From the IMG/VR virus record IMGVR_UViG_3300008050_000037, positions 1 to 64,000 of that record: a stretch of DNA of 64,000 nt, one strand, 5' to 3'. How positions within the stretch are numbered: the stretch's first letter is position 1; every line of letters starts with the position of its first letter. Below are positions 29,959 to 39,283 of this stretch, piece after piece. Made by a program: the position numbers and the translations under genes. This stretch comes from a virus. The notes under the pieces were generated by a model. That model searched no databases and had not been told where the DNA came from. It saw only the letters and a list, made by a program, of their open reading frames with translations.

Positions 29959-32900
29959 TCAACCTAATAATTTAAAATTATGATACATTGAGCGTGTGGA
30001 GAAGCCCCACGTATCATTGTGATCTAACTTGGCCATATACGGACGGTTTAAGTGGAGTTTGTCGCTGTCTCTCACACCCCAACATCTAATCTTTGTAGCA
30101 GTCGCGGTCGTATCAATAGCGTTAACAATCCAATATGGTTTTCCATTTTTAGTTTTCTTTTTGACAACCTCTCTGGGAATGAACCAAGCAACCTTTAAGT
30201 TATTATCCCATTTTCCTAAAGGAGGCACGCAGTGCTGTTCTAGGCTAGAGATTATATCTTCGTTCATTACCAATTCAAATGGGAAAAGACCGGTTAGCTC
30301 GCTGATGTCATAAATTCTTTTTTCATTAGAAAAATCTCCCATTTTTTCATAAATTTCAATATTTTCCTTGAATCTCTTTTTATTTTTAGGACGATCATCA
30401 ACAACAGCAGCCCAAAAATGCTTAAGACCGGTAAATCTCTCATCGATTAAATCGTTCAAAGCTCCAGATCTGCACAAAGCATCCAGTCCTTTTTTGTTTA
30501 ACTTGGAATAGGTTATCTCTTCGTTGAAAAGTAGATCTTCTGGCGTGTTAAACGGTCTATGATCCATAATTTGTTTAATTGCCTTTTCTCCCAGACCTTT
30601 GATAGAGCTTAATGGTTGAATCAGAGTCTTGCTATCCTCGCTAATCTCCCACTGTAAACCCGATGTATTGATATTGACCTTTTCGATTTTAAAACCATAT
30701 TTCTTAGCTAAACTAATGGCCAATTCTTTGCGTGATTCCGGCTCTTTATCTAGAAAAGCTGCAACCCAGCATTCTGGATAATAATTTAAAAGCCAGGCAC
30801 ATTGATAAGAAAGGAGACTATAAGCGACAGCATGAGACTTATTAAACCCATACCCACTAAAATACTCAAAGTTTCTCCAGAGTGATTCTCCGGTGGCTCG
30901 ATCAATTGACTTAGTAAGGCAGCCTCTAATGAATTTTTCTCTAATTTTTTCTTTTTCTTTAACACCTTTACCTGTTCCTTTTTTCGTTAATAACTTGCGA
31001 AGTTTATTTCCTTCGTCCAGTGTTATATTTTTACCTAATTTGTGAGCCAGCAGCGCTATCTGCTCTTGAAAGATAAGAAACCCTGCAGTCTCTTCAGTAA
31101 CTTCTTTTACCAGATCATTAACGTATTGTATTTCTGAAGGATTTCGTTTTGCCTTTACGTATGATTTATCGACATTGGCGCTCAAAGGGCCCGGGCGATA
31201 AATTGATGTAATGGCAGAAATGTCAATAATACTGGTCGGTTTTGCTGATTTACAAAATCTTTGCGCGCCGTCGTTCGTAAACTGAAAGACACCGATAAAC
31301 TTACCTTTTTGAAAAATATTGGTGTATACTTGACTATCAGCAAGATCAATTTTATCTGGATGCAAGCAAGTATCATAATAATTTTTAATTTCCTGATATG
31401 AGGGATTCTCAATTCCCATATAACGTTGAAGGACATGTCCAATACAAGATTGAATCATCGCCAACGTTGAAAGGCCAAGCAAATCAAATTTAATAAACCC
31501 TAATGGCTCAAGATGTCTAACATTTTGGCCTTCGGCCCATGGAGTTTGTATTACACCCCCTCTATTGATGAGAGGCATATGTTTATCTAAATCTTCGCCG
31601 ATAACAACTCCTCCGGCATGCCGGCTGACTGAACGGACCTGTCCATATAAAGCTTCAATGTGTGTCTTAATGTGGGGATATTTCTTAAGAAATGTTTGTA
31701 GGCTATCAGAATGTTCCATTACCTCTTCAAAAGCTGGAATATATAATCCAGCCTTGATTCCTTTGGCTTGCTTCGCTTTTGGAGTGGCCTCTCTAACCAT
31801 TACATTTGTAACCTTATTAACTTCAATGAAGGGCACTTCATAAAACTTACTAATATCTTTAACCAAGGATCTCAGTTGGAGAGTGTTATAATTTGAAATA
31901 GGAACAACCGTTGTATCCCCCCATTCTTCTGCTAGAATTTCTTTCAATCCAAATGCATCGCTAACATCATAGTCAATATCAGGATAGTCAGTGGTATCGG
32001 CGCGCAAAAAACGACTGAACAACAAACCATATTTGATTGGATCAACTTGCGTAATTCCAAGCACATAGGCAACAAGGGAGCCCGCAGCAGAGCCGCGGCC
32101 CGGGCCAGAAAGCATATTATCATTCGCTTTGTCAGCAATTGCTTTCATAGTCAAAAAATATTTCGAAAAGCCACGATCCACAATTACATTCAATTCATGC
32201 TGCAGTCGCTTTGTATATTCTTCTTTTTCGCCTAGCTCCAAATTTCGAAGAGCGCCGACAGAAATTTTAAGAAGCGCTTCGTCAGCAGTTTCTCCCTCTG
32301 GTACAACAAAGTTTGGCAACCGAACAGTGTCATCTGGCATGAAGTCATCAATTCTCTCATTTGCAATATGATGGGTCTTTACAAGAGAGTCATAAATTAA
32401 ATTATCATCATATATTACACCACATTCTTCAGAGTACTTCTTGTAGGACTCCCACATCTGATCGCCATTTTTTGGATACAGTTCCATCCCCATCTCATCG
32501 ACATCGATAGGCAGCTCAGAAGTCAACCATTCTGGTTTATTAGTGCGATTAAGAAAGCCTAAGCGCCTGTATAGTTCACGATCCTTAAATGCTTCTGGAT
32601 TCGGATAATGACTGTCTGCCGTAGAAATAAGCTCTAGGCCAGTCTCTTGGTGCATTTGTATTACATATTGATTTAGCTCATGTTGCTCCGGAACATTATT
32701 CCATTGTAGCTCTCCATACCAGCGATCTCCTAAGATGCTCTGCATTTTATGCGTTGTCTCGCGCATTGCATCTAAGATTGCATCAGGTCCATCATCACGA
32801 TTGTCCCAATAATTACCAGCGTAAACACCGCCCAAACAAGCAGACGAAGCGATAATCCCTTCATTATATTTCTCTAATAAGTTATAATCGACGCGAGGGT

Positions 32901-33387
32901 AACGATAAAAGTTATCTCCTTGGTGTGTTTCCGACACAATTTTAAAAATATTGCTAAGACCTGTTTGATTTTGTGCAATCAAAACCAAATGGCGCCGGGC
33001 TTTAATAATATTATTTTTTTGCTTCGAAGCGGCTTCGTCTTCGGTGACTAATCTGCCGTCATCTTTCTCTAAATTTTTCGCCGACTTCTTGTCAGCCTTC
33101 GCTTCGTCATACGCTTCCTTCCATTTAATGATTGAGGGTACAAAATAGGCTTCGACGCCAAAAATTGGCTTAAATTCTTTACCCTCATTTTTCATCTTCT
33201 TAGCATGCATAACCTGATAAGAAGTTCCGTTCATATTGCCATGGTCTGTTAACGCCAAAGCGTTGCAACCATTCTTATATGCAAAATCCATATGGTCCTG
33301 TGGATATCCAAACCCGTCGAATGGGGATCCTACGACACTGTGTGCGTGCAGGCCCACAAATGGAATTTTGCTTTCTATTCTATTCAT
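29959..33387 (-). CDS. DNA polymerase III alpha (DnaE-like)
   Basis: 1142 residues. The N-terminus is a PHP domain (FVGLHAHSVVGSPFDGFGYP, LTDHGNMNG). The family-C palm carries GPGRGSAAGSLVAYVLGI, the acidic pair PDIDYDVSD, and the third Asp in IKFDLLGL. Fingers and helix-hairpin-helix parts follow (EKIREKFIRGC, FNKSHAVAYS, SIKGLGEKAIKQI), with a short C-terminal OB-like piece. It is close to DnaE in length. This is probably the replicative polymerase, with the family-A enzyme at 49538 as a second one. It overlaps the methyltransferase gene by 8 bases. Confidence 0.95.
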   Translation of the reverse strand: MNRIESKIPFVGLHAHSVVGSPFDGFGYPQDHMDFAYKNGCNALALTDHGNMNGTSYQVMHAKKMKNEGKEFKPIFGVEAYFVPSIIKWKEAYDEAKADKKSAKNLEKDDGRLVTEDEAASKQKNNIIKARRHLVLIAQNQTGLSNIFKIVSETHQGDNFYRYPRVDYNLLEKYNEGIIASSACLGGVYAGNYWDNRDDGPDAILDAMRETTHKMQSILGDRWYGELQWNNVPEQHELNQYVIQMHQETGLELISTADSHYPNPEAFKDRELYRRLGFLNRTNKPEWLTSELPIDVDEMGMELYPKNGDQMWESYKKYSEECGVIYDDNLIYDSLVKTHHIANERIDDFMPDDTVRLPNFVVPEGETADEALLKISVGALRNLELGEKEEYTKRLQHELNVIVDRGFSKYFLTMKAIADKANDNMLSGPGRGSAAGSLVAYVLGITQVDPIKYGLLFSRFLRADTTDYPDIDYDVSDAFGLKEILAEEWGDTTVVPISNYNTLQLRSLVKDISKFYEVPFIEVNKVTNVMVREATPKAKQAKGIKAGLYIPAFEEVMEHSDSLQTFLKKYPHIKTHIEALYGQVRSVSRHAGGVVIGEDLDKHMPLINRGGVIQTPWAEGQNVRHLEPLGFIKFDLLGLSTLAMIQSCIGHVLQRYMGIENPSYQEIKNYYDTCLHPDKIDLADSQVYTNIFQKGKFIGVFQFTNDGAQRFCKSAKPTSIIDISAITSIYRPGPLSANVDKSYVKAKRNPSEIQYVNDLVKEVTEETAGFLIFQEQIALLAHKLGKNITLDEGNKLRKLLTKKGTGKGVKEKEKIREKFIRGCLTKSIDRATGESLWRNFEYFSGYGFNKSHAVAYSLLSYQCAWLLNYYPECWVAAFLDKEPESRKELAISLAKKYGFKIEKVNINTSGLQWEISEDSKTLIQPLSSIKGLGEKAIKQIMDHRPFNTPEDLLFNEEITYSKLNKKGLDALCRSGALNDLIDERFTGLKHFWAAVVDDRPKNKKRFKENIEIYEKMGDFSNEKRIYDISELTGLFPFELVMNEDIISSLEQHCVPPLGKWDNNLKVAWFIPREVVKKKTKNGKPYWIVNAIDTTATATKIRCWGVRDSDKLHLNRPYMAKLDHNDTWGFSTRSMYHNFKLLG

Positions 33388-34105
33388 CTTTATAGTCCTC
33401 TACTCTTTCTACCATCTTATTATAGTAACCATCATCGATTTCGCAACCAATAAAGTTTCTTTTTGTGTTCAGGGCGGCAACTGCTGTTGTTCCGGATCCC
33501 AAGAAGCAGTCCAATACCGTATCTTCTTCATTAGAATGTTTAAGTATTAATTCTTCAAATAGCTTTAAGCTTTTTTGTGTTGGATGAAATCTATCTTTAC
33601 CATGGTATATCGGATACCTATAGATTCCATTGTCGTATTCGCTATTGAAAACTGGCTTTGACTTTTTAACACCAGTCAAAGCAATTTCCCGAGAATTAGT
33701 TAGATAGTTAATTTTGCTATTGATCGGTACGGGATTTGTCTTTACCCACTCAATCAATCTAATTTGTTTAAATTTTGAAGCCTCCATTATTCTCTTAAGA
33801 GACGTAATCTTCCATAAATCATAGAACATAATCATTGTACCGGAAGGCTTCAAGACCCTATATATTTGTTCTATATACGGTAATAGATTTAATTCTTTCT
33901 TATCCCATTCGCCAAAATCTAAACTGATTCCAAATCTTCTCAATGTTCTTTCTGTCTGGGGCGAGCCGTCCGGCTTGGTCAGACTATCAATAAAACCAGA
34001 TGGCCTAGATATCTCGTATGGAGGATCTGTTAGAACAAGATCAATGGAATCCTTCTCCAGCGAGCAAAGAAACTCGTATGCATCCTGTTTTCGAAGATCA
34101 ATCAT
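33380..34105 (-). CDS. DNA methyltransferase (beta class, DPPY)
   Basis: 241 residues. Motif IV DPPY comes early (LVLTDPPYEIS), and motif I LDCFLGSGTTAVA comes near the C-terminus; this beta-class order is shared by adenine-N6 and cytosine-N4 enzymes. A target-recognition region lies between. It follows the restriction-enzyme-like gene with a four-base ATGA overlap, so the two are expressed together. It could protect the phage DNA from its own nuclease and from host enzymes. The target sequence cannot be read from this. Confidence 0.92.
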   Translation of the reverse strand: MIDLRKQDAYEFLCSLEKDSIDLVLTDPPYEISRPSGFIDSLTKPDGSPQTERTLRRFGISLDFGEWDKKELNLLPYIEQIYRVLKPSGTMIMFYDLWKITSLKRIMEASKFKQIRLIEWVKTNPVPINSKINYLTNSREIALTGVKKSKPVFNSEYDNGIYRYPIYHGKDRFHPTQKSLKLFEELILKHSNEEDTVLDCFLGSGTTAVAALNTKRNFIGCEIDDGYYNKMVERVEDYKDE

Positions 34106-34650
34106 CTTATCTTTTCTCCAATTGTTGTAATTTGTTTGTTTGTTAAGGTGGCGCCTAAACGCGGATCTTTTCTAATAGATTCGCTGAAGTATTGCTTCTT
34201 AAATTTTGGCAAAAGCAAATTTAAAACGTCAGCGCCAGACGCCTTCCAGATTTCCTCAATTTCTCCACAATCACTAAACCTAGTGAAATAATGTTCTGAG
34301 TACTTTCCTATCTTCTCTTCTGTCAGGTACTTTCTTTGTTCAGGCCAAGTTTGCTGTACCGATACACCATTATAAGTCGCTTTGATCTTTTTTTCTGTTG
34401 TGCTTTTGTATTCGACTGGTCGGCCGGCTTCATTGTAGGCGTCAGCCCCAGAAAAAGTTGGCGCCATTGTGTGTCCCAACTCCAAAGCGGTCATTATCTC
34501 TTTTGACCTGGCGTAGTTATATGGATCGCCGTATCCATATTCTTTGCAAGTATATCCCAAGACTTCAAATAACTTCTTTGTTATTTTGGCCCTATCTGAT
34601 TGGGGTATGTATGGTATTTGACGCTTTAGGGTATCAATTAATTTTTCCAT
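34102..34650 (-). CDS. Type II restriction endonuclease-like protein
   Basis: 182 residues. ALELGHTMAPTFSGADAYNE, then AGRPVEYKSTTEKK, is a PD-(D/E)xK core: the acidic residue Glu in ALELG, Asp in GADAY, and Glu-Tyr-Lys. The C-terminus is basic. Its pairing with a methyltransferase in one operon, with its own strong promoter, makes a restriction-modification pair the best reading. The other option is a nuclease that degrades host DNA, as in some large viruses. Confidence 0.75.
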   Translation of the reverse strand: MEKLIDTLKRQIPYIPQSDRAKITKKLFEVLGYTCKEYGYGDPYNYARSKEIMTALELGHTMAPTFSGADAYNEAGRPVEYKSTTEKKIKATYNGVSVQQTWPEQRKYLTEEKIGKYSEHYFTRFSDCGEIEEIWKASGADVLNLLLPKFKKQYFSESIRKDPRLGATLTNKQITTIGEKIR

Positions 34651-34656
34651 ATCTTC

Positions 34657-34684
34657 ATTATAGCAACTAGCTATTCAATGTCAA
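34657..34684 (-). promoter_or_regulatory. Consensus sigma70 promoter
   Basis: Minus-strand TTGACA, 16 bases, TATAAT: both hexamers are perfect. It lies just before the endonuclease ATG (34650) and downstream of the stop of the preceding gene complex. The host's main sigma factor should recognise it, so the pair may be an early transcript. Confidence 0.75.
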
Positions 34685-34693
34685 TAATAAAAA

Positions 34694-35554
34694 CTAAAAT
34701 GTACTCATATATCTCTCGCCGCGATCACACAAAAATGTAACTGCAGCACCATTAATATTATTTTCCTCTAGCCACCGTTCTGCTCCCAAGACATTTGCTC
34801 CAGAACTGATTCCAACAAATAAGCCATCTTCCCTGGCCAAGCGTTTTGCTCTTTCTATCGCATCTTGAGTTGAAACTTTAATCTCTTCATCAATTAAATT
34901 TCTATCAACTAAAAAGTCGGCACCATCGTTAATTCCTTGAATTCCGTGAGTTTTTGCGTCTTCTGCGGGCGCAACCAGAATTGTGGACATCCCCTTGTCT
35001 AGCTTGATCAAAGCCCGTCTGACGCCCATAATCGTACCTCCTGTGCCAGATCCACATATCAATGCGGATATGTTCTTTTTTTCCTTGACAAAGAGTTGAC
35101 GGATGATTTCTTTTGCGGTTGTCATCTCATGGCACTCTATATTGTGTAAGTTTCCAAATTGGTTTGGAGACCAAAAGTTAGTATTTTCTGCCAACATTTT
35201 ATCGCGAAGCTGAATTGCCTCTTGAAAGGCACTGCAGCCTACCTCAATTATTTCAGCCCCGAACAATTCCATCATTTGCTTACGCTCAGGGCTCATGTTG
35301 CAAGGCATTATTATTTTAACCTTATAGCCCCTTACAGAACCCAACATAGCAAAAGCAATACCAGTATTTCCACTCGTGGCTTCGATGATCGTGTAGCCAC
35401 TTTTAATTTTTCCTTCTTCTTCTGCTCTCTTGAGAGTATAAAGCGCCAGTCTGTCCTTAATGCTTCCGGTGGGATTAAATGTTTCAAGCTTGGCATATAA
35501 TTTTTCTCCTAAACGAATTAACGGTGTGTTACCAATAGTATTTTCTACACTCAT
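34694..35554 (-). CDS. cysK: Cysteine synthase (O-acetylserine sulfhydrylase)
   Basis: 286 residues. PLP Lys in NPTGSIKDRLALY; phosphate and substrate loops TSGNTGIAFA, GTGGTIMG and GISSGAN; C-terminal LCDRGERYMSTF. It is slightly short (about 300-320 is usual), with the domain complete. It makes cysteine from O-acetylserine and sulfide. In a phage it would act as an auxiliary metabolic gene. CysM-like activity with thiosulfate cannot be excluded. Confidence 0.92.
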   Translation of the reverse strand: MSVENTIGNTPLIRLGEKLYAKLETFNPTGSIKDRLALYTLKRAEEEGKIKSGYTIIEATSGNTGIAFAMLGSVRGYKVKIIMPCNMSPERKQMMELFGAEIIEVGCSAFQEAIQLRDKMLAENTNFWSPNQFGNLHNIECHEMTTAKEIIRQLFVKEKKNISALICGSGTGGTIMGVRRALIKLDKGMSTILVAPAEDAKTHGIQGINDGADFLVDRNLIDEEIKVSTQDAIERAKRLAREDGLFVGISSGANVLGAERWLEENNINGAAVTFLCDRGERYMSTF

Positions 35555-35567
35555 TCAAACTCCTTAA

Positions 35568-36428
35568 CTAGTTATCAACTCCAATTTTATTCCATTCTTT
35601 ATAGGTTAAAACTGAACGTGGGATTCCTTTACATTCTACTCCCTTTTCTCCAATATATTTACAATAATCTTTCCAATTATCAATTTTATAATAATGTGGA
35701 AGTTCCTTTATATTAGATCCTTCCAAAGATAGTGTATCGAACACTTCGTTTAGTTTAAAAAAACGATATGAAAATCTTTCATTAATAGGAAGTTTTTCCT
35801 TTCTAGTTTCGTCTGTATATACTCCAGTCGATTTAATTTTAACTTCTGATACCAATTGTTTGTAGTCTTCATAGTCAAACGTAAAACCCATATATTCTCC
35901 ATCAATGATAGTTTTATTATCATACGAAAAAAAGAATTGCTTATCTGTTGATATCTCTCGTCTGTGATCTCTGGGTAACCAATGGTCATAAACACCATAT
36001 GGAAAGGCAACATAAAAGCGTCGTGGTTTGAGCCAAGTACTTAAACCGCTGGATATTTTATTTGCCATCCAGGCGCCATATAATATGCTCCACCCCAAAC
36101 AATCTCTTTTTTTTCTATCTCGTGGATGAATTGGGATATAGTGAATTGAAACTCGTTTTTGATGTGCCTTTTTATCATGCTCAAAGTGCCTGTGAGTCCA
36201 AACTGGATCATTGATATATTCACCCAAACGATATCGTATTAGCGGCTGCATATCATCATTGCAAACAACCCAGATTGTCTCACATCCTGCGTACGCACAT
36301 TCCAACACGGCTCTTTCGACAGCTAAGTAATCTTGGCCAATTGGCATCAAACAATCATGCCATGGCATATTAAAATCTAACGGCTGTCCAGCGACGGGTA
36401 CTATACCTGCTAAATGAAACCCACTCAA
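35568..36428 (-). CDS. Sugar nucleotidyltransferase-like protein
   Basis: 286 residues. The N-terminus LAGIVPVAGQPLDFNMPWHD, then CLMPIGQDYLAVERAVLECAYAG and CETIWVVCNDD, resembles the GxG-fold start of NTP_transferase enzymes (nucleotide-binding loop, then a D-x-D-like NDD). The remaining two thirds are rich in Tyr, Lys and Arg with no motif I know. It may attach or prepare a sugar; the substrate is unknown. The family is assigned from the N-terminal pattern only. Confidence 0.6.
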   Translation of the reverse strand: MSGFHLAGIVPVAGQPLDFNMPWHDCLMPIGQDYLAVERAVLECAYAGCETIWVVCNDDMQPLIRYRLGEYINDPVWTHRHFEHDKKAHQKRVSIHYIPIHPRDRKKRDCLGWSILYGAWMANKISSGLSTWLKPRRFYVAFPYGVYDHWLPRDHRREISTDKQFFFSYDNKTIIDGEYMGFTFDYEDYKQLVSEVKIKSTGVYTDETRKEKLPINERFSYRFFKLNEVFDTLSLEGSNIKELPHYYKIDNWKDYCKYIGEKGVECKGIPRSVLTYKEWNKIGVDN

Positions 36429-36468
36429 TTATACCTCGCTTTAAGACCTAAAGCTATTCGGTCTCTGG

Positions 36469-37200
36469 TCACGATTCTTCAAGTGCGGCGGGCTCTGAAG
36501 TTGTAGCCCCACTAAAACCGCCCTTAGTTTCGTCATGGGCGCCTGGTCCGCAACCGGTACCGCCATACTCTACAACGACTTCTTCTAGGTCTTTATGGTA
36601 TTGACAGGCTGCACCAGCAGAATCTTCTTCACAGGCCGGCCAACTTTTTAAAAGGCCTTCCAAGGCAGCCATTAAAGTTGCAGTGGATGCTTGGCCTTTC
36701 GCTCTCCGGAGATCCTCATCTCTATAGGGAGAGGGTGTCGGAGTGGTACCTTGGCGTGCGCGGTGTGCAGCAATATCTTTTGCCAACTGCGAATCGCGGC
36801 CTCGTTGGCCGATCTCGGCTAATGATACAATTTCCTCTTTGACAATCTGTGCTAGCTCTTCTTTTGTAATTCCCATTTCAGCTCTTCTTTTGGCCTTGCG
36901 AGCTGCTCTTTCCGCTTCTTTTCGTTGGCCAATTTCTTGCGATCTTTGATCCCGTCTTTCCTTCGCAGTCAGTCCCCACGCCGGCTCCGGCTCGGACCAC
37001 CGTGTTTTCCACGTCTCGGCTGGCTCCGTGTCGGTTTCCTCTTCAGGCGCGACTTCAGGGGTTTCTTCAGGGGCCTCTTCAGGGGTTTCTTCTTTTGATT
37101 TACCAAATGTAAACTTTGGCAATCTCGGTAATCGAAACTTAATTCTTTCATCTAATTCCTCTCTAATAATTTGTACCAATTGTTCTTTTGTAATTTTCAT
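36469..37200 (-). CDS. Protein with repeated TKEQL-type N-terminal motif
   Basis: 243 residues. MKITKEQLVQIIREELDERI at the N-terminus is repeated inside as MGITKEELAQIVKEEIVSLA (about residues 108-127). Between them is a Glu/Pro/Thr-rich linker (EETPEEAPEETPE). The C-terminus has Cys residues (CEEDSAGAACQYHKDL). The same helix begins the protein at 49191. Such N-terminal helices could be capsid or scaffold targeting sequences removed by a prohead protease; this is inferred. Confidence 0.6.
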   Translation of the reverse strand: MKITKEQLVQIIREELDERIKFRLPRLPKFTFGKSKEETPEEAPEETPEVAPEEETDTEPAETWKTRWSEPEPAWGLTAKERRDQRSQEIGQRKEAERAARKAKRRAEMGITKEELAQIVKEEIVSLAEIGQRGRDSQLAKDIAAHRARQGTTPTPSPYRDEDLRRAKGQASTATLMAALEGLLKSWPACEEDSAGAACQYHKDLEEVVVEYGGTGCGPGAHDETKGGFSGATTSEPAALEES

Positions 37201-37958
37201 ATAAAAATCCCTTCTTCCTGGTAATTAGTTGACTTAATGGGTAAAATCTCTCTTTTTTGTAGCTCTATTCTAAGGGGGAGATTATAGCCATTTCCGTGAC
37301 CCGTACCCTTAATTCCTGCATTTCTCATTATATGAAGAATCTTTAATCTAGATATAGAATCGGAATATTCTATATCATTGAGCTGTTTTTTCGTTAAAAA
37401 AGACTCTGCAACTAAATCTTTATATTGTTTATTTCCCGCAATCCGCGGCGATAAATAAAAATAAATCTTTTTTACAAACTCGGAATCGTCGTAGAAATGA
37501 TCATGATTATGTTTCATTCCTGATTTAACCGCAAACCAATCAAATACACGATACTTCTCTATTTCAAAATCTGGAAAAGGCAAGCCGTGCACGTTATCCG
37601 TATCAAAAACACGCAAATTTGAAAATCTCAAAAATTGCCTGGAAAAAATATTTGAAGATATCGACATTTCATTTTTTTCTAGATTGATGCGGACTGACTC
37701 AATGTTAGCTCCAAAAGGATGAAGACCCTTCATATTAAGCAAATAAGAAAGGCGTTTCCAAACTTCCAGCTTGGAAACGCCAGCCTCAAATTTTATATCC
37801 CCCAGATCAATTTCATGAAGGAGGGTATCGAAAGGAAATATAACAGCCATATTGTTAAAGAGTATATGGCTGCTTGTTTTGTACGCGCATATAACTGCAT
37901 CTAAATCACTACCTATTACAATGCTGGAACAATTAAATGAAAATAATTCAGCACCCAT
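37197..37958 (-). CDS. Conserved hypothetical protein, 253 residues
   Basis: The N-terminus SIVIGSDLDAVICAYKTSSH resembles the first beta-alpha-beta of a Rossmann-like domain, then IFPFDTLLHEIDLGDIKFE, VFDTDNVHGLPFPDF and further mixed segments. I have a recollection of similar phage proteins but cannot name a function. It overlaps its neighbours on both sides. Confidence 0.55.
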   Translation of the reverse strand: MGAELFSFNCSSIVIGSDLDAVICAYKTSSHILFNNMAVIFPFDTLLHEIDLGDIKFEAGVSKLEVWKRLSYLLNMKGLHPFGANIESVRINLEKNEMSISSNIFSRQFLRFSNLRVFDTDNVHGLPFPDFEIEKYRVFDWFAVKSGMKHNHDHFYDDSEFVKKIYFYLSPRIAGNKQYKDLVAESFLTKKQLNDIEYSDSISRLKILHIMRNAGIKGTGHGNGYNLPLRIELQKREILPIKSTNYQEEGIFI

Positions 37959-38568
37959 CTTCCGCTTTCGACATTATCTCTCTCGTCTTATATATATTGG
38001 CATGCCACTTCTTTAAAAGTCTGTAGTGTTTCGGCCTTTCTTTACATCGTCCGCCTATCTTTTTATAACGAATTCCGGTGACCCAAGCTGCTAGCCAAAT
38101 CCTTCCATCAGTTTTATATCTACATCGTCTCTTAACTTTTGGTATCTGATTGGCAATATGTCTCATCCAGCCGGCAGCTGCTTGCTTTGGGTCTGTTCTA
38201 TCTAGGCCAGGGAACATTTTTTCATAAATTGGCCACATCTGCAGAATACCTATGGCCATAGGAGTTTTCTTGCTCTTGCTAAACTTTCTGTCGCCCTTGG
38301 CTTTGGGATTGAAGCCCGATTCCATACAAGCTGCAGCTAAAATCATACCTCTCATTTCGGGCGGAGGATTAAAGGACTTTTCAATCTTAACCAAATGCCA
38401 CAATAAGTCAACATCCACATTAGCGCGTGACCAGCGACAGTTATCTAGTGCTTCTTTGACTAATTCGTCATAGGTAACGGGCTTTTTCAATTCAAAAGTA
38501 TTAGCTTCCACTGGTGGGGCTGAAACAGTGCCCACCACCATACTCATCATCACAATAAAACTATTCAT
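37948..38568 (-). CDS. Secreted lytic transglycosylase (SLT-type)
   Basis: 206 residues with the start at ATG 38568 after AGGAGA. A signal peptide (MNSFIVMMSMVVGTVSAPPV) is followed by the catalytic segment ILAAACMESGFNP (Glu), then PMAIGILQMWPIYEKMF and later AAAGWMRHIANQIPK, the usual order of the SLT fold. It cuts MurNAc-GlcNAc bonds to form 1,6-anhydro ends. With a signal peptide it would act in the periplasm, in entry, release or virion assembly. The C-terminus is basic. Confidence 0.85.
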   Translation of the reverse strand: MNSFIVMMSMVVGTVSAPPVEANTFELKKPVTYDELVKEALDNCRWSRANVDVDLLWHLVKIEKSFNPPPEMRGMILAAACMESGFNPKAKGDRKFSKSKKTPMAIGILQMWPIYEKMFPGLDRTDPKQAAAGWMRHIANQIPKVKRRCRYKTDGRIWLAAWVTGIRYKKIGGRCKERPKHYRLLKKWHANIYKTREIMSKAEDGC

Positions 38569-39283
38569 TTTCTCTTCTCCTGACGTCTCCATAGGAATCA
38601 ACCGCAGTCGGCCAAAGCTCTGCTATAATTTCAAGCACTGCCTTTGCAACTTTTTGGATTTCTGGCTGGGCTCCTTCATGGATTCTTAAGTCTATAAATT
38701 TAAGTAGGTTGTTAAGGTTACAAGTTCCATAATATTCTGTATACATATTTTGTGGAAGGACTCCCCTTGCTTGTTCTCTACAAACTCCTGATTTAATTAA
38801 TTTTTTGTATAGTTGTAAAGAATTTAAATGATGATGCATCACCATGTAGGAAACGCTCTGGCCTCCATGGACCGCGTCGGGATTGATTATCGGATCACCT
38901 AGATCATCGATGTTGCTGGCCTGTCTGTTGTCTGTATGCTGTGTCCTAAACACCTTGGGTTCATAAAATCTTATATCCACATCGGTATAGCGCCGGCTAA
39001 TCTCGTTATAAGACCAAGTTCTATGGCGATGATGCTGGCTTCTAACGAATAAAGGTACTGTAAATCTAAACGTAGCTACATTATGTTCAAATGTAGAAGT
39101 GTGACGATTGTGCACGAGGTATTTAATTAGTTTCTCGTCCTTCTCATCAAGGATATCTTTGTGTTTACCAAAAGATACTCTCGCTGCATTAACAATAGTC
39201 AGGTCGTTCCCCATATAATCTACTAGTTCAACCGTGCCTATTCCGTCTCCATACAAATCAATCGCAATGTTCTTTTCTTTCAT
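38561..39283 (-). CDS. thyX: FAD-dependent thymidylate synthase ThyX
   Basis: 240 residues. The ThyX signature RHRTWSYNEISRR (RHRxxSxNxxSxR) follows SQHH. N-terminal VELVDYMGNDLTIVNAARVS and HTSTFEHN are typical. It makes dTMP from dUMP using FAD and NADPH. It overlaps the GroES-like gene upstream by four bases. It completes a dUTP, dUMP, dTMP line with the dUTPase at 29169. Confidence 0.95.
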   Translation of the reverse strand: MKEKNIAIDLYGDGIGTVELVDYMGNDLTIVNAARVSFGKHKDILDEKDEKLIKYLVHNRHTSTFEHNVATFRFTVPLFVRSQHHRHRTWSYNEISRRYTDVDIRFYEPKVFRTQHTDNRQASNIDDLGDPIINPDAVHGGQSVSYMVMHHHLNSLQLYKKLIKSGVCREQARGVLPQNMYTEYYGTCNLNNLLKFIDLRIHEGAQPEIQKVAKAVLEIIAELWPTAVDSYGDVRRRENE

